A DNA stretch of 41,069 nucleotides from Glaciecola sp. (GTDB taxonomy: Bacteria > Pseudomonadota > Gammaproteobacteria > Enterobacterales > Alteromonadaceae), in assembly GCA_023268935.1 (NCBI GenBank), contig JALRKK010000112.1, forward strand, positions 1-41,069, given 5' to 3'. Position numbers and translations under genes: made by a program. The stretch's first letter is position 1. Each line of letters opens with the position of its first letter. The notes below the pieces were generated by a model, which was given only the letters and a program-made list of their open reading frames with translations, did no database searches and was not told the origin of the DNA. Positions 29,580-38,155 of this stretch are shown here, piece by piece.

Positions 29580-30989
29580 TTATGAAGACAAGGTGCGAAT
29601 TAAATTCTTATAGTCTTCTTTTATATCATGATTTTCTTCTTTTAGCTGTTCGATTTTTCGACAAGCGTGCAATACGGTAGTGTGGTCACGGCCACCAAAG
29701 CGATTGCCAATTTCTGGCAAGCTGTGGTTAGTTAGCTCTTTTGCCAATGCCATGGCGATTTGGCGAGGACGAGCCACACTGCGACTTCTTCGTGCCGACA
29801 GAATATCAGATATTTTAATTTTATAATACTCTGCAACGGTTTTTTGTATGTTTTCAATTGTGACTAATTTGTCCTGTAGAGCCAGTAAATCGCGCAAGGC
29901 TTCACGTACAAAATCGATTGTGATCTCTACCCCCATAAAATTAGAATTCGCGATGACTCGATTCAATGCGCCTTCTAATTCTCGAACATTTGAACGCAAA
30001 CGCTTTGCAATAAAAAAAGCAACTTCGTCAGCTAGATTGATCTTATTCTCTTCGGCTTTACGCTTGATGATCGCGACGCGAGTTTCTAATTCTGGTGGTT
30101 CGATCGCAATCGTTAACCCCCAGCCAAAACGAGACTTCAATCTATCTTCAACCCCTTCAATTTCTTTGGGGTAGCGATCCGATGTCAATATTATTTGTTG
30201 ATTACCCTCTAACAAGGCATTGAAGGTATGAAAAAACTCTTCTTGAGAACGATCTTTATGTGCGAAAAATTGAATATCATCAATTAATAAGGCATCCACA
30301 GAGCGATAAAAACGCTTAAAATCTTCAATGGCATTATTTTGTAACGCTTTAACCATGTCCTGCACAAAACGTTCAGAATGCATGTAAATAATTTTGGCAT
30401 CAGGCTTCTTTGCAACGATACCGTTCCCCACCGCATGCAATAAGTGAGTTTTACCTAAACCCGTACCACCGTAAATAAACAATGGATTATATGCACCGCC
30501 TGGATTATCGGCGACGGATGACGCCGCAGCTCGTGCTAATTGATTAGATTTACCTTCGACAAAATTTTCAAATAAATACGTCTTGTTAATGTTACTTTTG
30601 TGTTCCGCTGCGATGGGCTTAGCAGGGTTACTTGGTTTCTTTAATTTAAACGAAGAAACCGGAACGCTAGATGGCTTAGGTGGATCGATAGAGGTATTGA
30701 CTGAAGCACGCACGTTGGAATCATTAATCGGCATCGTGCGTTTTGGAAAAACATCGAACAAGACCTGAGGTGCACTATTACCGCGAAACTCTTCCAACAA
30801 TCCCGCAATTGTGTCCAGATAGTTATCTCGTACCCAATCAAGTACAAACCGATTTGGAGCAAATAATGTTATAACTTGGCCTTTTGGCGTGACAGATTCC
30901 TCTGCGCGAAGCGGTCGGATCCACATGTTATATTGCTGTGCGCCAACCGTATCCTGAAGTCTTTGCAGACATTGCTCCCATAAATGCAT
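29580..30989 (-). CDS. dnaA: Chromosomal replication initiator DnaA
   Basis: DnaA binds DnaA boxes at oriC, opens the duplex and directs helicase loading. The 469-residue protein has domain I (about 1-85, [11 protein letters not shown]), a proline/serine-rich linker, the AAA+ domain with Walker [10 protein letters not shown], Walker [10 protein letters not shown], sensor segment [11 protein letters not shown] and an arginine-rich [10 protein letters not shown], and the DNA-binding domain IV with [18 protein letters not shown] and [15 protein letters not shown]. The ribosome binding site is weak. It heads the leftward dnaA-dnaN-recF-gyrB operon and diverges from rpmH. Confidence 0.98.
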   Translation of the reverse strand: MHLWEQCLQRLQDTVGAQQYNMWIRPLRAEESVTPKGQVITLFAPNRFVLDWVRDNYLDTIAGLLEEFRGNSAPQVLFDVFPKRTMPINDSNVRASVNTSIDPPKPSSVPVSSFKLKKPSNPAKPIAAEHKSNINKTYLFENFVEGKSNQLARAAASSVADNPGGAYNPLFIYGGTGLGKTHLLHAVGNGIVAKKPDAKIIYMHSERFVQDMVKALQNNAIEDFKRFYRSVDALLIDDIQFFAHKDRSQEEFFHTFNALLEGNQQIILTSDRYPKEIEGVEDRLKSRFGWGLTIAIEPPELETRVAIIKRKAEENKINLADEVAFFIAKRLRSNVRELEGALNRVIANSNFMGVEITIDFVREALRDLLALQDKLVTIENIQKTVAEYYKIKISDILSARRSRSVARPRQIAMALAKELTNHSLPEIGNRFGGRDHTTVLHACRKIEQLKEENHDIKEDYKNLIRTLSS

Positions 30990-31026
30990 CGTGCAAGGGC
31001 CTTGTTTGTTCTTATGTAATCAGTCA

Positions 31027-31054
31027 AGTATACTCATGCTTGGATAAGCTTCAA
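31027..31054 (-). promoter_or_regulatory. dnaA promoter with a DnaA-box-like sequence in its spacer
   Basis: On the minus strand TTGAAG (31054-31049), a 16-base spacer and TATACT (31032-31027) make a good sigma-70 promoter about 40 bases from the dnaA ATG. The spacer contains TTATCCAAG (31047-31039), a seven-of-nine DnaA box, which suggests repression of dnaA by its own product. Confidence 0.6.
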
Positions 31055-31114
31055 TAAAAAAATCAAAAATAATTATAAGCAATTGATTTAAATATATTTA
31101 TCCTGAAATGACCC

Positions 31115-31198
31115 TGTGAATAACTTTCAACCAAAACGGTTTGATTTAGGCTTTTAATAGCTGTTTTTCAGCACCAAAACAAGACGGTTTGTGGATAA
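31115..31198. promoter_or_regulatory. Two DnaA boxes in the dnaA-rpmH spacer
   Basis: TGTGAATAA (31115-31123, reading TTATTCACA on the minus strand) and TGTGGATAA (31190-31198, TTATCCACA on the minus strand) both fit TTATNCACA fully. A weaker TTATCCTGA is at 31098-31106. With AT-rich DNA around them, they probably serve control of dnaA and rpmH; the main origin signals lie near mnmG. Confidence 0.65.
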
Positions 31199-31262
31199 GT
31201 CTGTTAATAAACTATGAGTATCACTGTATACCTATAAAAACATGCTTAAACACAGAAAAAGA

Positions 31263-31291
31263 TTGACACACAACCGATTCATCTCTATTAT
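31263..31291 (+). promoter_or_regulatory. rpmH operon promoter
   Basis: TTGACA (31263-31268), a 17-base spacer and TATTAT (31286-31291) form a near-consensus sigma-70 promoter that would start transcription near 31298, about 33 bases before the rpmH ATG. Confidence 0.85.
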
Positions 31292-31330
31292 TCTGCGTCC
31301 TTTAATTTTAACTACCAAAAGGTGTTGGTC

Positions 31331-31465
31331 ATGAAAAGAACATTTCAACCAAGCAACTTAAAGCGTAAGCGTTCACACGGTTTCCGTGCGCGTATGGCAA
31401 CTAAGAATGGCCGTAAGGTCTTAGCTGCTCGTCGTGCTAAAGGTCGTGCTCGTTTATCAGCTTAA
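31331..31465 (+). CDS. rpmH: 50S ribosomal protein L34
   Basis: A 44-residue, very basic protein, [18 protein letters not shown] at its start and ending GRARLSA, a near-textbook L34. It belongs to the large ribosomal subunit. The ATG follows a strong promoter and an AGGTG ribosome binding site. It leads rpmH-rnpA-yidD-yidC, the arrangement shared by most bacteria. Confidence 0.98.
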   Translation: MKRTFQPSNLKRKRSHGFRARMATKNGRKVLAARRAKGRARLSA

Positions 31466-31489
31466 TGTGCCGCACAGACCGTTACTAAA

Positions 31490-31861
31490 GTGGGTCAGTT
31501 TGCCTACCCAAGAGCAATGCGTTTATTAACGCCTGCCCACTTTAGCAATGTGTTTGCTGATGCAATCCCTGCTCCATCAGCAAAAATCACCCTTCTCGCT
31601 CGCTTCAACCCAGATCTCAATCATCCTAGACTCGGCGTTACAATTGCCAAAAATCGTGTGCGTAAAGCACATGACAGGAATCGTTGTAAACGGGTTATTC
31701 GCGAAAGTTTTCGGCTACATCAACACAGCCTACCAAATATTGATATAATCGTGATCGGTAAAAGTGGTTTAGACCAATTATCGAATCGTGAAATGCATCA
31801 ACAGTTGGAACATTTATGGCACAAACTCGTGAAACGCTGTCGCAAACATGGCGCACTATAA
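31490..31861 (+). CDS. rnpA: Ribonuclease P protein component
   Basis: RnpA is the protein cofactor of RNase P, which trims the 5' leader of tRNA precursors. The 123-residue protein has the family's [15 protein letters not shown] start, the [19 protein letters not shown] stretch and the RNR motif ([14 protein letters not shown]) that binds the RNA subunit. The GTG at 31490 is chosen because the protein then begins like other gammaproteobacterial RnpA; rpmH ends 24 bases earlier. It overlaps yidD by 46 bases. Confidence 0.95.
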   Translation: MGQFAYPRAMRLLTPAHFSNVFADAIPAPSAKITLLARFNPDLNHPRLGVTIAKNRVRKAHDRNRCKRVIRESFRLHQHSLPNIDIIVIGKSGLDQLSNREMHQQLEHLWHKLVKRCRKHGAL

Positions 31862-32097
31862 CCACTTGGCCGTTAGTTTTACTGGTAAAAATATACCAAT
31901 TAGTATTATCGCCTTTTTTAGGTCATAATTGTCGCTTTCATCCAACGTGCTCAAGTTATACAATACGTGCGTTAGAAAATCATGGGTGCATCAAAGGCTT
32001 GTGGCTAGCCATATGGCGGATTAGCAAATGCCATCCATTTCATCCAGGTGGGAACGATCCTGTACCTGAAAAACATAATGATAAAGAAAGTAAGTAG
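31816..32097 (+). CDS. yidD: Membrane protein insertion efficiency factor YidD
   Basis: A 93-residue membrane-associated protein thought to assist YidC. It shows the family signature: [22 protein letters not shown], then ALENHG, IKGLWL, and [13 protein letters not shown] near the end, with three conserved cysteines. The ATG at 31816 lies inside rnpA; later starts such as the TTG at 31864 are possible, so the first few residues are uncertain. yidC begins eight bases after its stop. Confidence 0.93.
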   Translation: MAQTRETLSQTWRTITTWPLVLLVKIYQLVLSPFLGHNCRFHPTCSSYTIRALENHGCIKGLWLAIWRISKCHPFHPGGNDPVPEKHNDKESK

Positions 32098-32105
32098 ATA
32101 ATCGT

Positions 32106-33794
32106 ATGGAATCCCAACGCAGTTTTATTCTTATCGGCCTGGCCTTAGTCAGTTTTTTATTGTGGCAAGAATGGCAAAATGCCTATGGTCCTCAGCCTGT
32201 GGTCAGTGCCGAACAGCAAATTGAACTTCCAAGTAATGCCGTCGCCTCAGTAGCGGGGCCACAACCACTTGGCCAAGACGTGCCAGTAGGTGCAGATGTA
32301 CCCAAGGAACTTCAAACGCAAGCCAGCGCTTTACCTACGGGAGAAGCGTCGCAAACGCAAAATGATCGTTATATCAACGTCATCACTGACACCTTATCTT
32401 TGCAAATCGACCGCATTGGTGGCGATGTGGTTCAAGCGGATTTATTAAAATACCCAGTAGAACAAGGCTCTGAAGAACCATACAGCTTATTGCGACCAAC
32501 CGTGGATGGTTTATATGTGGCGCAAAGCGGATTGATTGGCGCAAATGGACCGGATGCCAACCCCGAAGGTCGTCCTTTATATAACGTTCACGCCACCAAA
32601 TTTGTGTTGGAAGGTGATACCTTACGCGTCCCGTTGACTTGGGTGGGTAATGATGGCATCAGTATTACCAAGACGTTTATCTTTACTCGCAACAGTCATG
32701 CAATCACATTAGAACAGAGTATCAGTAATAACACATCAGGTACCGCTGTCGTCCAACCTTATGCGCAATTAAAACAAACTTTTGATATGCCAGAGGGCTC
32801 TGCGATTATGCCGACCTATCGCGGTGCAGCATACGGTACAGAAGAAGAGCAATATAGCAAATATTCTTTCTCAGATATCGAAGATGAAAACTTGCGTGCT
32901 GCAACCCCTGCAGGTTGGATCGCTATGATTGAACACTATTTTTTATCCGCATGGGTACCCCCGCAAGATAAAACCAACACAATTTATACACGAGCGATTG
33001 GGACTGACTTTGCGACCATTGGTTACACGTCTGAACCCGTCAGTATCGCTCAAGGTGAAACCGCTGTATTAAATAATATTTTATACCTTGGACCAAAAGA
33101 CCAAGATACGTTGAGAGAATTTGCGAAAGGACTGCAACTAACCGTGGATTACGGTTTCTTATGGTTTATCTCAGAATGGTTATTCTGGTTACTGCAAATC
33201 ATTCATGGGTTTGTCAATAACTGGGGTGTAGCCATTGTCATTATCACCATTATTGTCAAAGGCCTAATGTATCCGCTGACCAAAGCGCAATATGTATCAA
33301 TGGCCAAGATGCGTGAATTGACTCCTAAGATCCAGCAGCTAAAAGATCGTCACGGTGATGATCGCCAGAAGATGTCTCAAGCTATGATGGAAATGTACAA
33401 AAAAGAAAAGGTCAATCCGATGGGTGGTTGTTTCCCTCTCTTGTTACAGATGCCGATTTTCTTAGCGCTTTACTGGGTATTCTTAGAATCAGTCGAATTA
33501 CGTCAAGCACCCTTTTTCTTATGGATCACGGATTTATCGGTAAAAGATCCTTGGTTTGTCTTACCGATTTTAACGGGTGTATCCATGTGGGCGTTGCAAA
33601 AATTACAACCGATGACTATGACCGATGAGATGCAAAAGAAAATCATGCAATTCATGCCTATCATGATGACCATCTTCTTTATGTTCTTCCCTGCAGGTTT
33701 GGTTCTTTATTGGTTGATCAGTAACATCATCACCTTAGTCCAAGCGAAAATGATCTATGCCGCTATGGAAAAGAAAGGCTTAAAATCAAGCTAA
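32106..33794 (+). CDS. yidC: Membrane protein insertase YidC
   Basis: YidC inserts and folds inner membrane proteins, alone or with SecYEG. The 562-residue protein has an N-terminal membrane helix (SFILIGLALVSFLLWQEW), a large periplasmic domain (about 60-350) and five C-terminal helices. The conserved core is visible in NNWGVAIVIITIIVKGLMYPLTKAQY, which carries the arginine/lysine groove region, MGGCFPLLLQMPIFLALYW and PAGLVLYWLISNI. The length is usual for the gammaproteobacterial long form. Confidence 0.97.
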   Translation: MESQRSFILIGLALVSFLLWQEWQNAYGPQPVVSAEQQIELPSNAVASVAGPQPLGQDVPVGADVPKELQTQASALPTGEASQTQNDRYINVITDTLSLQIDRIGGDVVQADLLKYPVEQGSEEPYSLLRPTVDGLYVAQSGLIGANGPDANPEGRPLYNVHATKFVLEGDTLRVPLTWVGNDGISITKTFIFTRNSHAITLEQSISNNTSGTAVVQPYAQLKQTFDMPEGSAIMPTYRGAAYGTEEEQYSKYSFSDIEDENLRAATPAGWIAMIEHYFLSAWVPPQDKTNTIYTRAIGTDFATIGYTSEPVSIAQGETAVLNNILYLGPKDQDTLREFAKGLQLTVDYGFLWFISEWLFWLLQIIHGFVNNWGVAIVIITIIVKGLMYPLTKAQYVSMAKMRELTPKIQQLKDRHGDDRQKMSQAMMEMYKKEKVNPMGGCFPLLLQMPIFLALYWVFLESVELRQAPFFLWITDLSVKDPWFVLPILTGVSMWALQKLQPMTMTDEMQKKIMQFMPIMMTIFFMFFPAGLVLYWLISNIITLVQAKMIYAAMEKKGLKSS

Positions 33795-33825
33795 CTTATT
33801 AGAAAAATAATACGAGGACAGAACT

Positions 33826-34308
33826 ATGCCATCATTTGATATTGTTTCAGAAATTGACAAAGTAGAAGTCGCCAACGCGGTAGAAAACGCGAAACGCGAG
33901 CTTGCAACGCGTTTTGATTTTCGCGGTGTCGAGGCGTCATTTGAATACAATGATGGCGTAGTCAAAGTCAAAGCCGAAGGCGATTTTCAGATCCAACAGA
34001 TGATTGATATCTTGCGCAACAACTGTGTTAAGCGGGGCGTGGATACCGCATCACTTGAACTCAAAGATAGCGACCACACTAACAAAACCTACACGCAGAA
34101 TGTCGTTTTCAAGGAAGGCATTGAACAAGCGGTTGCCAAAAAAATCGTCAAACTCGTCAAAGACGCCAAAATAAAGGTACAAACGGCTATCCAAGGTGAG
34201 CAATTGCGAGTAACAGGTAAAAAACGTGATGATTTGCAGCAAGTCATGGCCTTGGTCAGAGAATCTAATCTAGGCCAACCCTTCCAGTTTACCAACTTTC
34301 GCGACTAA
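33826..34308 (+). CDS. yajQ: YajQ-family nucleotide-binding protein (DUF520)
   Basis: A 160-residue cytoplasmic protein with the start [22 protein letters not shown] and [10 protein letters not shown], typical of YajQ. The family has two ferredoxin-like domains and binds nucleotides; in Xanthomonas and Pseudomonas a homologue was described as a cyclic-di-GMP receptor. A GAGGA-type site precedes the ATG. It lies between yidC and mnmE, which are adjacent or nearly so in many relatives, so its location here is noteworthy. It ends six bases before mnmE. Confidence 0.95.
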   Translation: MPSFDIVSEIDKVEVANAVENAKRELATRFDFRGVEASFEYNDGVVKVKAEGDFQIQQMIDILRNNCVKRGVDTASLELKDSDHTNKTYTQNVVFKEGIEQAVAKKIVKLVKDAKIKVQTAIQGEQLRVTGKKRDDLQQVMALVRESNLGQPFQFTNFRD

Positions 34309-34314
34309 TTCAGC

Positions 34315-35691
34315 ATGGCAAGTATGCCAGAAAAACACGATACCATAGTTGCCCAAGCCACTGCCATTGGCAAAGGTGGCGTTGGGATCGTGCGTGTTTC
34401 TGGGCCACTCAGTCATGACGTTGCTGTAGCGATCCTGGGCCACTGCCCTGCACCTCGATATGCCTACTATGGCGATTTTAAAGATAATGATGGAACGGTG
34501 CTCGACCAGGGCATCGCTATTTTTTTCCGTGGTCCGCATTCTTTTACTGGTGAGGACGTCATCGAGTTTCAAGGACATGGCGGTCAAATCATTATCGATT
34601 TATTGCTCAAGGCGATTACCGCACACAATAAAGTAAGACTAGCCCATCCAGGTGAATTTTCTGAACGCGCATTTCTCAATGACAAATTAGATCTCGCCCA
34701 AGCTGAAGCCATTGCGGATTTGATTGATGCATCGTCTGAGCAAGCTGCACGTTCTGCCTTGCGCTCACTGCAAGGGGAATTTTCTGCGAGAATTCACGCA
34801 CTGGTTAACGATATTATTGCGCTTAGAATGTACGTTGAAGCGGCCATTGATTTTCCAGAAGAAGAGATTGATTTTTTATCCGATGGTAAGGTGCAAAAGG
34901 ATATGGAGAGCATCCTAGATGCTTTTGCCGCGGTGCAGCGAGAAGCCAAACAAGGGGCTATTTTGCGCGAAGGGATGAAAGTCGTGATTGCTGGTCGACC
35001 CAACGCCGGCAAATCCAGCTTGCTCAATGCCCTAGCCGGTCGTGAAACAGCGATCGTCACCGATATCGCTGGCACGACCCGAGATGTGTTATCTGAACAT
35101 ATCCATATTGATGGCATGCCTTTGCACGTAATTGACACCGCAGGTCTGCGAGAGAGTCCAGATAAAGTAGAACAAATTGGCATCGAACGCGCGTGGCAAG
35201 CCATCGAAACCGCGGATAGAGTCTTATTTGTAGTCGACTCAACTGAGTCACAAGCTGCTGATCCACATGAAATTTGGCCAGAGTTTATGGCGAAAATTCC
35301 ACCGAATATGGGAGTCAGTGTCATCCGCAATAAGGCTGATTTAAGCGGATTACCGGTCGAGCAAACCGAAGTAAACAGTTATCCTGTACTATCACTCAGC
35401 GCAGCCAATAAAGCGGGCATCGATTTGCTTGCCGAACACCTAAAAGCCTGCATGGGATTTGTCACCAATACAGAAGGACAATTTTTAGCACGCAGACGTC
35501 ATATCAACGCCCTTGCGGTTGCTGGTGAACATTTGCATATTGGTTATGACCAACTGATGGGACATTTTGCAGGCGAATTATTGGCCGAGGAATTGCGTTT
35601 AGCGCAACAAGCACTTAATGAAATCACCGGCGAATTTACTTCTGATGATTTACTTGGCAAAATCTTTTCATCCTTTTGTATTGGTAAATAA
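34315..35691 (+). CDS. mnmE: tRNA modification GTPase MnmE
   Basis: MnmE with MnmG adds the (carboxymethyl)aminomethyl group at C5 of wobble uridine 34. The 458-residue protein has the N-terminal folate-binding domain ([23 protein letters not shown]), a helical domain, and an inserted G domain with GRPNAGKSS near residue 225, [12 protein letters not shown] and NKAD. It ends in FCIGK, the catalytic cysteine motif. The start could also be the ATG three codons later. Its partner mnmG is 2.5 kb downstream on the same strand, across oriC. Confidence 0.97.
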   Translation: MASMPEKHDTIVAQATAIGKGGVGIVRVSGPLSHDVAVAILGHCPAPRYAYYGDFKDNDGTVLDQGIAIFFRGPHSFTGEDVIEFQGHGGQIIIDLLLKAITAHNKVRLAHPGEFSERAFLNDKLDLAQAEAIADLIDASSEQAARSALRSLQGEFSARIHALVNDIIALRMYVEAAIDFPEEEIDFLSDGKVQKDMESILDAFAAVQREAKQGAILREGMKVVIAGRPNAGKSSLLNALAGRETAIVTDIAGTTRDVLSEHIHIDGMPLHVIDTAGLRESPDKVEQIGIERAWQAIETADRVLFVVDSTESQAADPHEIWPEFMAKIPPNMGVSVIRNKADLSGLPVEQTEVNSYPVLSLSAANKAGIDLLAEHLKACMGFVTNTEGQFLARRRHINALAVAGEHLHIGYDQLMGHFAGELLAEELRLAQQALNEITGEFTSDDLLGKIFSSFCIGK

Positions 35692-35701
35692 GGTTTATCA
35701 T

Positions 35702-36139
35702 ATGGCGCACATTACTCCTCCATTTTCAATCATTGTTGGCTCTATGTTAGGTGCAACCGAATATGTCGCGGATGCAATCAAGGCCAAATGCGATGAACTA
35801 GGTTATGCCGCTGAAGTGTATTTTCAGCCTCAATTGTGCGAAATCGATCGCAACACCACTTGGGTAATCTGTACTTCTACTCACGGTGCAGGTGATTTGC
35901 CAGACAATATTCAGCCTTTCCACGATGATCTTACTAATACTACGCTAAGCAATACCTATTATGTGATAGGTTTGGGTGATTCGTCTTATGACACCTATTG
36001 TGGTGGTGCTGAAACCATGCACAAAACCATGCAACAATGTGGCGCATCGGCATTAGCCCAGCCCAAACTGATTGATGTGTTACAACACCCGATCCCTGAA
36101 GACATTGCAGTGGATTGGTTTGCTGAGCAACTCGCCTAA
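35702..36139 (+). CDS. mioC: Flavodoxin-like protein MioC
   Basis: MioC is a small FMN-binding flavodoxin-like protein, reported to support biotin synthase; in E. coli its transcription runs into oriC. The 145-residue protein has the FMN phosphate loop GSMLGATEYVAD, STHGAGDLPDN near residue 60 and the GLGDSSYDTYCGG segment near 88. The frame is open upstream into mnmE, but the ATG at 35702 has AAGG eight bases before it and gives the E. coli length. Here, as in E. coli, it is transcribed towards oriC and mnmG. The next gene starts on the last base of its stop. Confidence 0.95.
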   Translation: MAHITPPFSIIVGSMLGATEYVADAIKAKCDELGYAAEVYFQPQLCEIDRNTTWVICTSTHGAGDLPDNIQPFHDDLTNTTLSNTYYVIGLGDSSYDTYCGGAETMHKTMQQCGASALAQPKLIDVLQHPIPEDIAVDWFAEQLA

Positions 36140-36792
36140 TGTTAACCGATGCAGAATATGCAGCATTATTAGAAGTAGAATCCAATGCTGCGCGAAGTTT
36201 ATATGTGTTAGGTTTACGTCCCAATGCTCATGCAGTAACTGGAGCGACACAACCGATTCACTATCCTTCTCTGTGCAAAATCGTTAGCACCAAAGACGAG
36301 CCTTTTACCCAAGGTCGTCAAATCAATCGATTACTTAAACACTTGCTCAAACAAGGACTTGTTAAACTCGGCCTTGAACAAAATATTGAGCATACACTGC
36401 GCGATCAACGCATCGTATTGCCTATGATGATCGTTGCGAACGAACCCTATATCGAATTGCACACAAAACGCTTTGGTATACACATGCAGTGGACACCTGA
36501 TGAGCGTTTATTTTCAGAATTAGCGCAACTTGTTGGACTACTTGATAAGCAATATACCCAAGAAGATATAGGTGATTTTATTAGTTATTGGATGGGTCGT
36601 CCGGATAAGCAATTCAGTCAATTTCAGTGGACGCAAAAATTCGTATTGCAACGCAAAACCAAAATGGGCCAACAAGCACAGCCAACAACACACACTGTGG
36701 GCTATCAAAGTGTGTCACAAGATGGCAAAATACAGATTGATGACAAAACCAAAGCGTTCATCGAGCGTTATAAAGACAAATCAAACAAATAA
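36139..36792 (+). CDS. DnaT-like primosomal protein
   Basis: A 217-residue protein. Residues about 115-175 resemble the DnaT C-terminal domain: MQWTPDERLFSELAQLVG, then DIGDFISYWMGRPDKQFSQF and QWTQKFVLQ, comparable to E. coli DnaT FIAYWQAEGK and VQWQQKLARS. The N-terminal third has a helix-rich, winged-helix-like segment (GRQINRLLKHLLKQGLVKL). DnaT works with PriA and DnaC in loading DnaB during replication restart. The ATG at 36139 overlaps the mioC stop (TAATG), and a dnaC-like gene follows 11 bases later, so the pairing dnaT-dnaC is kept. Assignment rests on remembered sequence, so the gene name is withheld. Confidence 0.78.
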   Translation: MLTDAEYAALLEVESNAARSLYVLGLRPNAHAVTGATQPIHYPSLCKIVSTKDEPFTQGRQINRLLKHLLKQGLVKLGLEQNIEHTLRDQRIVLPMMIVANEPYIELHTKRFGIHMQWTPDERLFSELAQLVGLLDKQYTQEDIGDFISYWMGRPDKQFSQFQWTQKFVLQRKTKMGQQAQPTTHTVGYQSVSQDGKIQIDDKTKAFIERYKDKSNK

Positions 36793-36803
36793 ACGAGGGT
36801 CGT

Positions 36804-37619
36804 GTGGACAATTTACAAGACAAAATCGCCAGTCTCGGCAAGCGTTTAGGTAAACTCACGACACCGAAAACCGTCACGCCATATCAAGAACTCCGAGCAC
36901 AATATCAAGCACAAGCTAATCGTGACATTGCCGCCTTACAAGCTCAGAGTAAACAACAGCGCATTGCGTCTATTTTTGGTCAAGCTGACCTCAATCCAAA
37001 TTGGCGCTTTGACACCTTAGTCAATGATGCCGAGGATATGAGTGAAGCCATTAGTTTTGCGCAATCCTTTATCAGTGCCTATGACGACCCGAACTTTCGT
37101 AAACAATCGTCGCACATGTTCATTTTTTATGGCGATTACGGGCGTGGCAAATCGCATCTAGCCGGTGCTATTGCACATCATTTGATTGAACACTTTGAAA
37201 CCAGTGTGCTGTATCGTCAATTATCTAGTTTGCTTGAAATGCGTTTTTATTCTTATGACTATGATGCCAAAGACGGTGTAGCTGAGCAGTTTAGAGAGAT
37301 CCAACAAGACTTACTCAATGTTGATTTGCTCATCCTAGATGAGGTTTGTGTGAATGAAACCATGCTCAAGAAAAATGCGCAAAGCTGGCTCGGAAATTTG
37401 TTGCGTTTACGCCAAGCAGCTAAGAAAAACTGCATCCTGATCACCAATCATTCACTTAAAGATTTGAGCATTGCCTTGGGCAAATACTGTACCGAATCCA
37501 TCAAAGAATACGATACCTACAAAATCCAATTCCAAGGCCCTTCTCGACGAGAGGAATTTGTAGACGATTCGATCTCGCATACACCCGTCTCAGGGTATCA
37601 ACCTAACCAAGTAAAATAA
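36804..37619 (+). CDS. DnaC-like AAA+ helicase loader
   Basis: A 271-residue AAA+ ATPase of the DnaC/IstB type, expected to load the replicative helicase DnaB. An N-terminal basic, helical region (1-60) precedes the ATPase core: Walker A GDYGRGKS at 110-117, Walker B DLLILDE at 174-180, and sensor 1 ILITNHS at 211-217. The region after sensor 1 aligns without gaps to E. coli DnaC, but the two arginines of the LGERVMDRM segment are replaced (LGKYCTESI). GTG start at 36804 after GAGGG. It is the last gene before oriC and follows the dnaT-like gene. Confidence 0.85.
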   Translation: MDNLQDKIASLGKRLGKLTTPKTVTPYQELRAQYQAQANRDIAALQAQSKQQRIASIFGQADLNPNWRFDTLVNDAEDMSEAISFAQSFISAYDDPNFRKQSSHMFIFYGDYGRGKSHLAGAIAHHLIEHFETSVLYRQLSSLLEMRFYSYDYDAKDGVAEQFREIQQDLLNVDLLILDEVCVNETMLKKNAQSWLGNLLRLRQAAKKNCILITNHSLKDLSIALGKYCTESIKEYDTYKIQFQGPSRREEFVDDSISHTPVSGYQPNQVK

Positions 37620-37740
37620 CAATTAAGTCTACTATTAAGCGCCGGTGCCATTGCTCGTGACATTTATCAAAGCTATGGACCAAAACTTGTACTGCGTACC
37701 TTTGTGGCAGTATTAAAATCAAAAAAAGTTAATCACAAAA
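37620..37740 (+). other. Spacer between the dnaC-like stop and oriC, open in frame
   Basis: No promoter, terminator or start codon was recognised here. The frame of the dnaC-like gene stays open after its TAA for 79 more codons, to a TAA at 37857-37859, and the first 30 codons (with AGAIARDIYQSYGPKLVL) look protein-like. With no usable ATG or good GTG/TTG it may be a gene relic or chance. Confidence 0.35.
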
Positions 37741-38050
37741 ACGGATCAACGTGGCTATCAAACTATACCGACTTACCCACAACTCATACAGTGATGTGGA
37801 TAAGATCGGTATTTGTTTGGGATTATGATCGGTATGAATCGATCATAACTTTACAATAAAATCATCTTGTGGATAACTCATGTTTTTATACACAGGATGT
37901 ACGCAGTTACAAACTGATCTTAAGTCTAGTTATGATCTCTGTAATAAATTGTTTTTATTAAAAAAAATAAGCTTATCCAAAGAAAATCAGTTACTTAATA
38001 ATAACAATAATAAACTAAGATCCATAAAGTATGTTTTATATTATTATCAT
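37741..38050. other. oriC: Chromosomal replication origin oriC (predicted)
   Basis: DnaA boxes: TTACCCACA (37773-37781, one mismatch), TTATCCACA on the minus strand at 37795-37803 and 37868-37876, TTATACACA (37886-37894, fits TTATNCACA) and TTATCCAAA (37973-37981, one mismatch). Seven GATC sites fall within 280 bases (37744, 37804, 37827, 37841, 37916, 37934, 38019), about six times the random rate, as in Dam/SeqA-controlled origins. An AT-rich tract with TAATAATAA-type repeats (about 37945-38018) lies on the mnmG side and is the likely unwinding element. The order mioC side - boxes - AT tract - mnmG is as in E. coli. Confidence 0.85.
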
Positions 38051-38155
38051 CGCTCTTCGCACAAACCTGCTTTCTCTTTTGCAAAGACAAAAAAATTAGG
38101 CACAACATCACCTTTAGGCTAAAATATACCCGATTAAAAAATTCAAGGTATCCTT

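Noticed and set aside
31263-31330. Main oriC in the dnaA-rpmH spacer
   Set aside because: It has DnaA boxes but no GATC cluster, and the mnmG-side region has the complete E. coli-like layout.
37880-38122. 80-codon open frame on the plus strand inside the oriC region
   Set aside because: It covers DnaA boxes and the AT-rich tract, has low-complexity N/K-rich sequence and no ribosome binding site; it is a by-product of AT-rich origin DNA.
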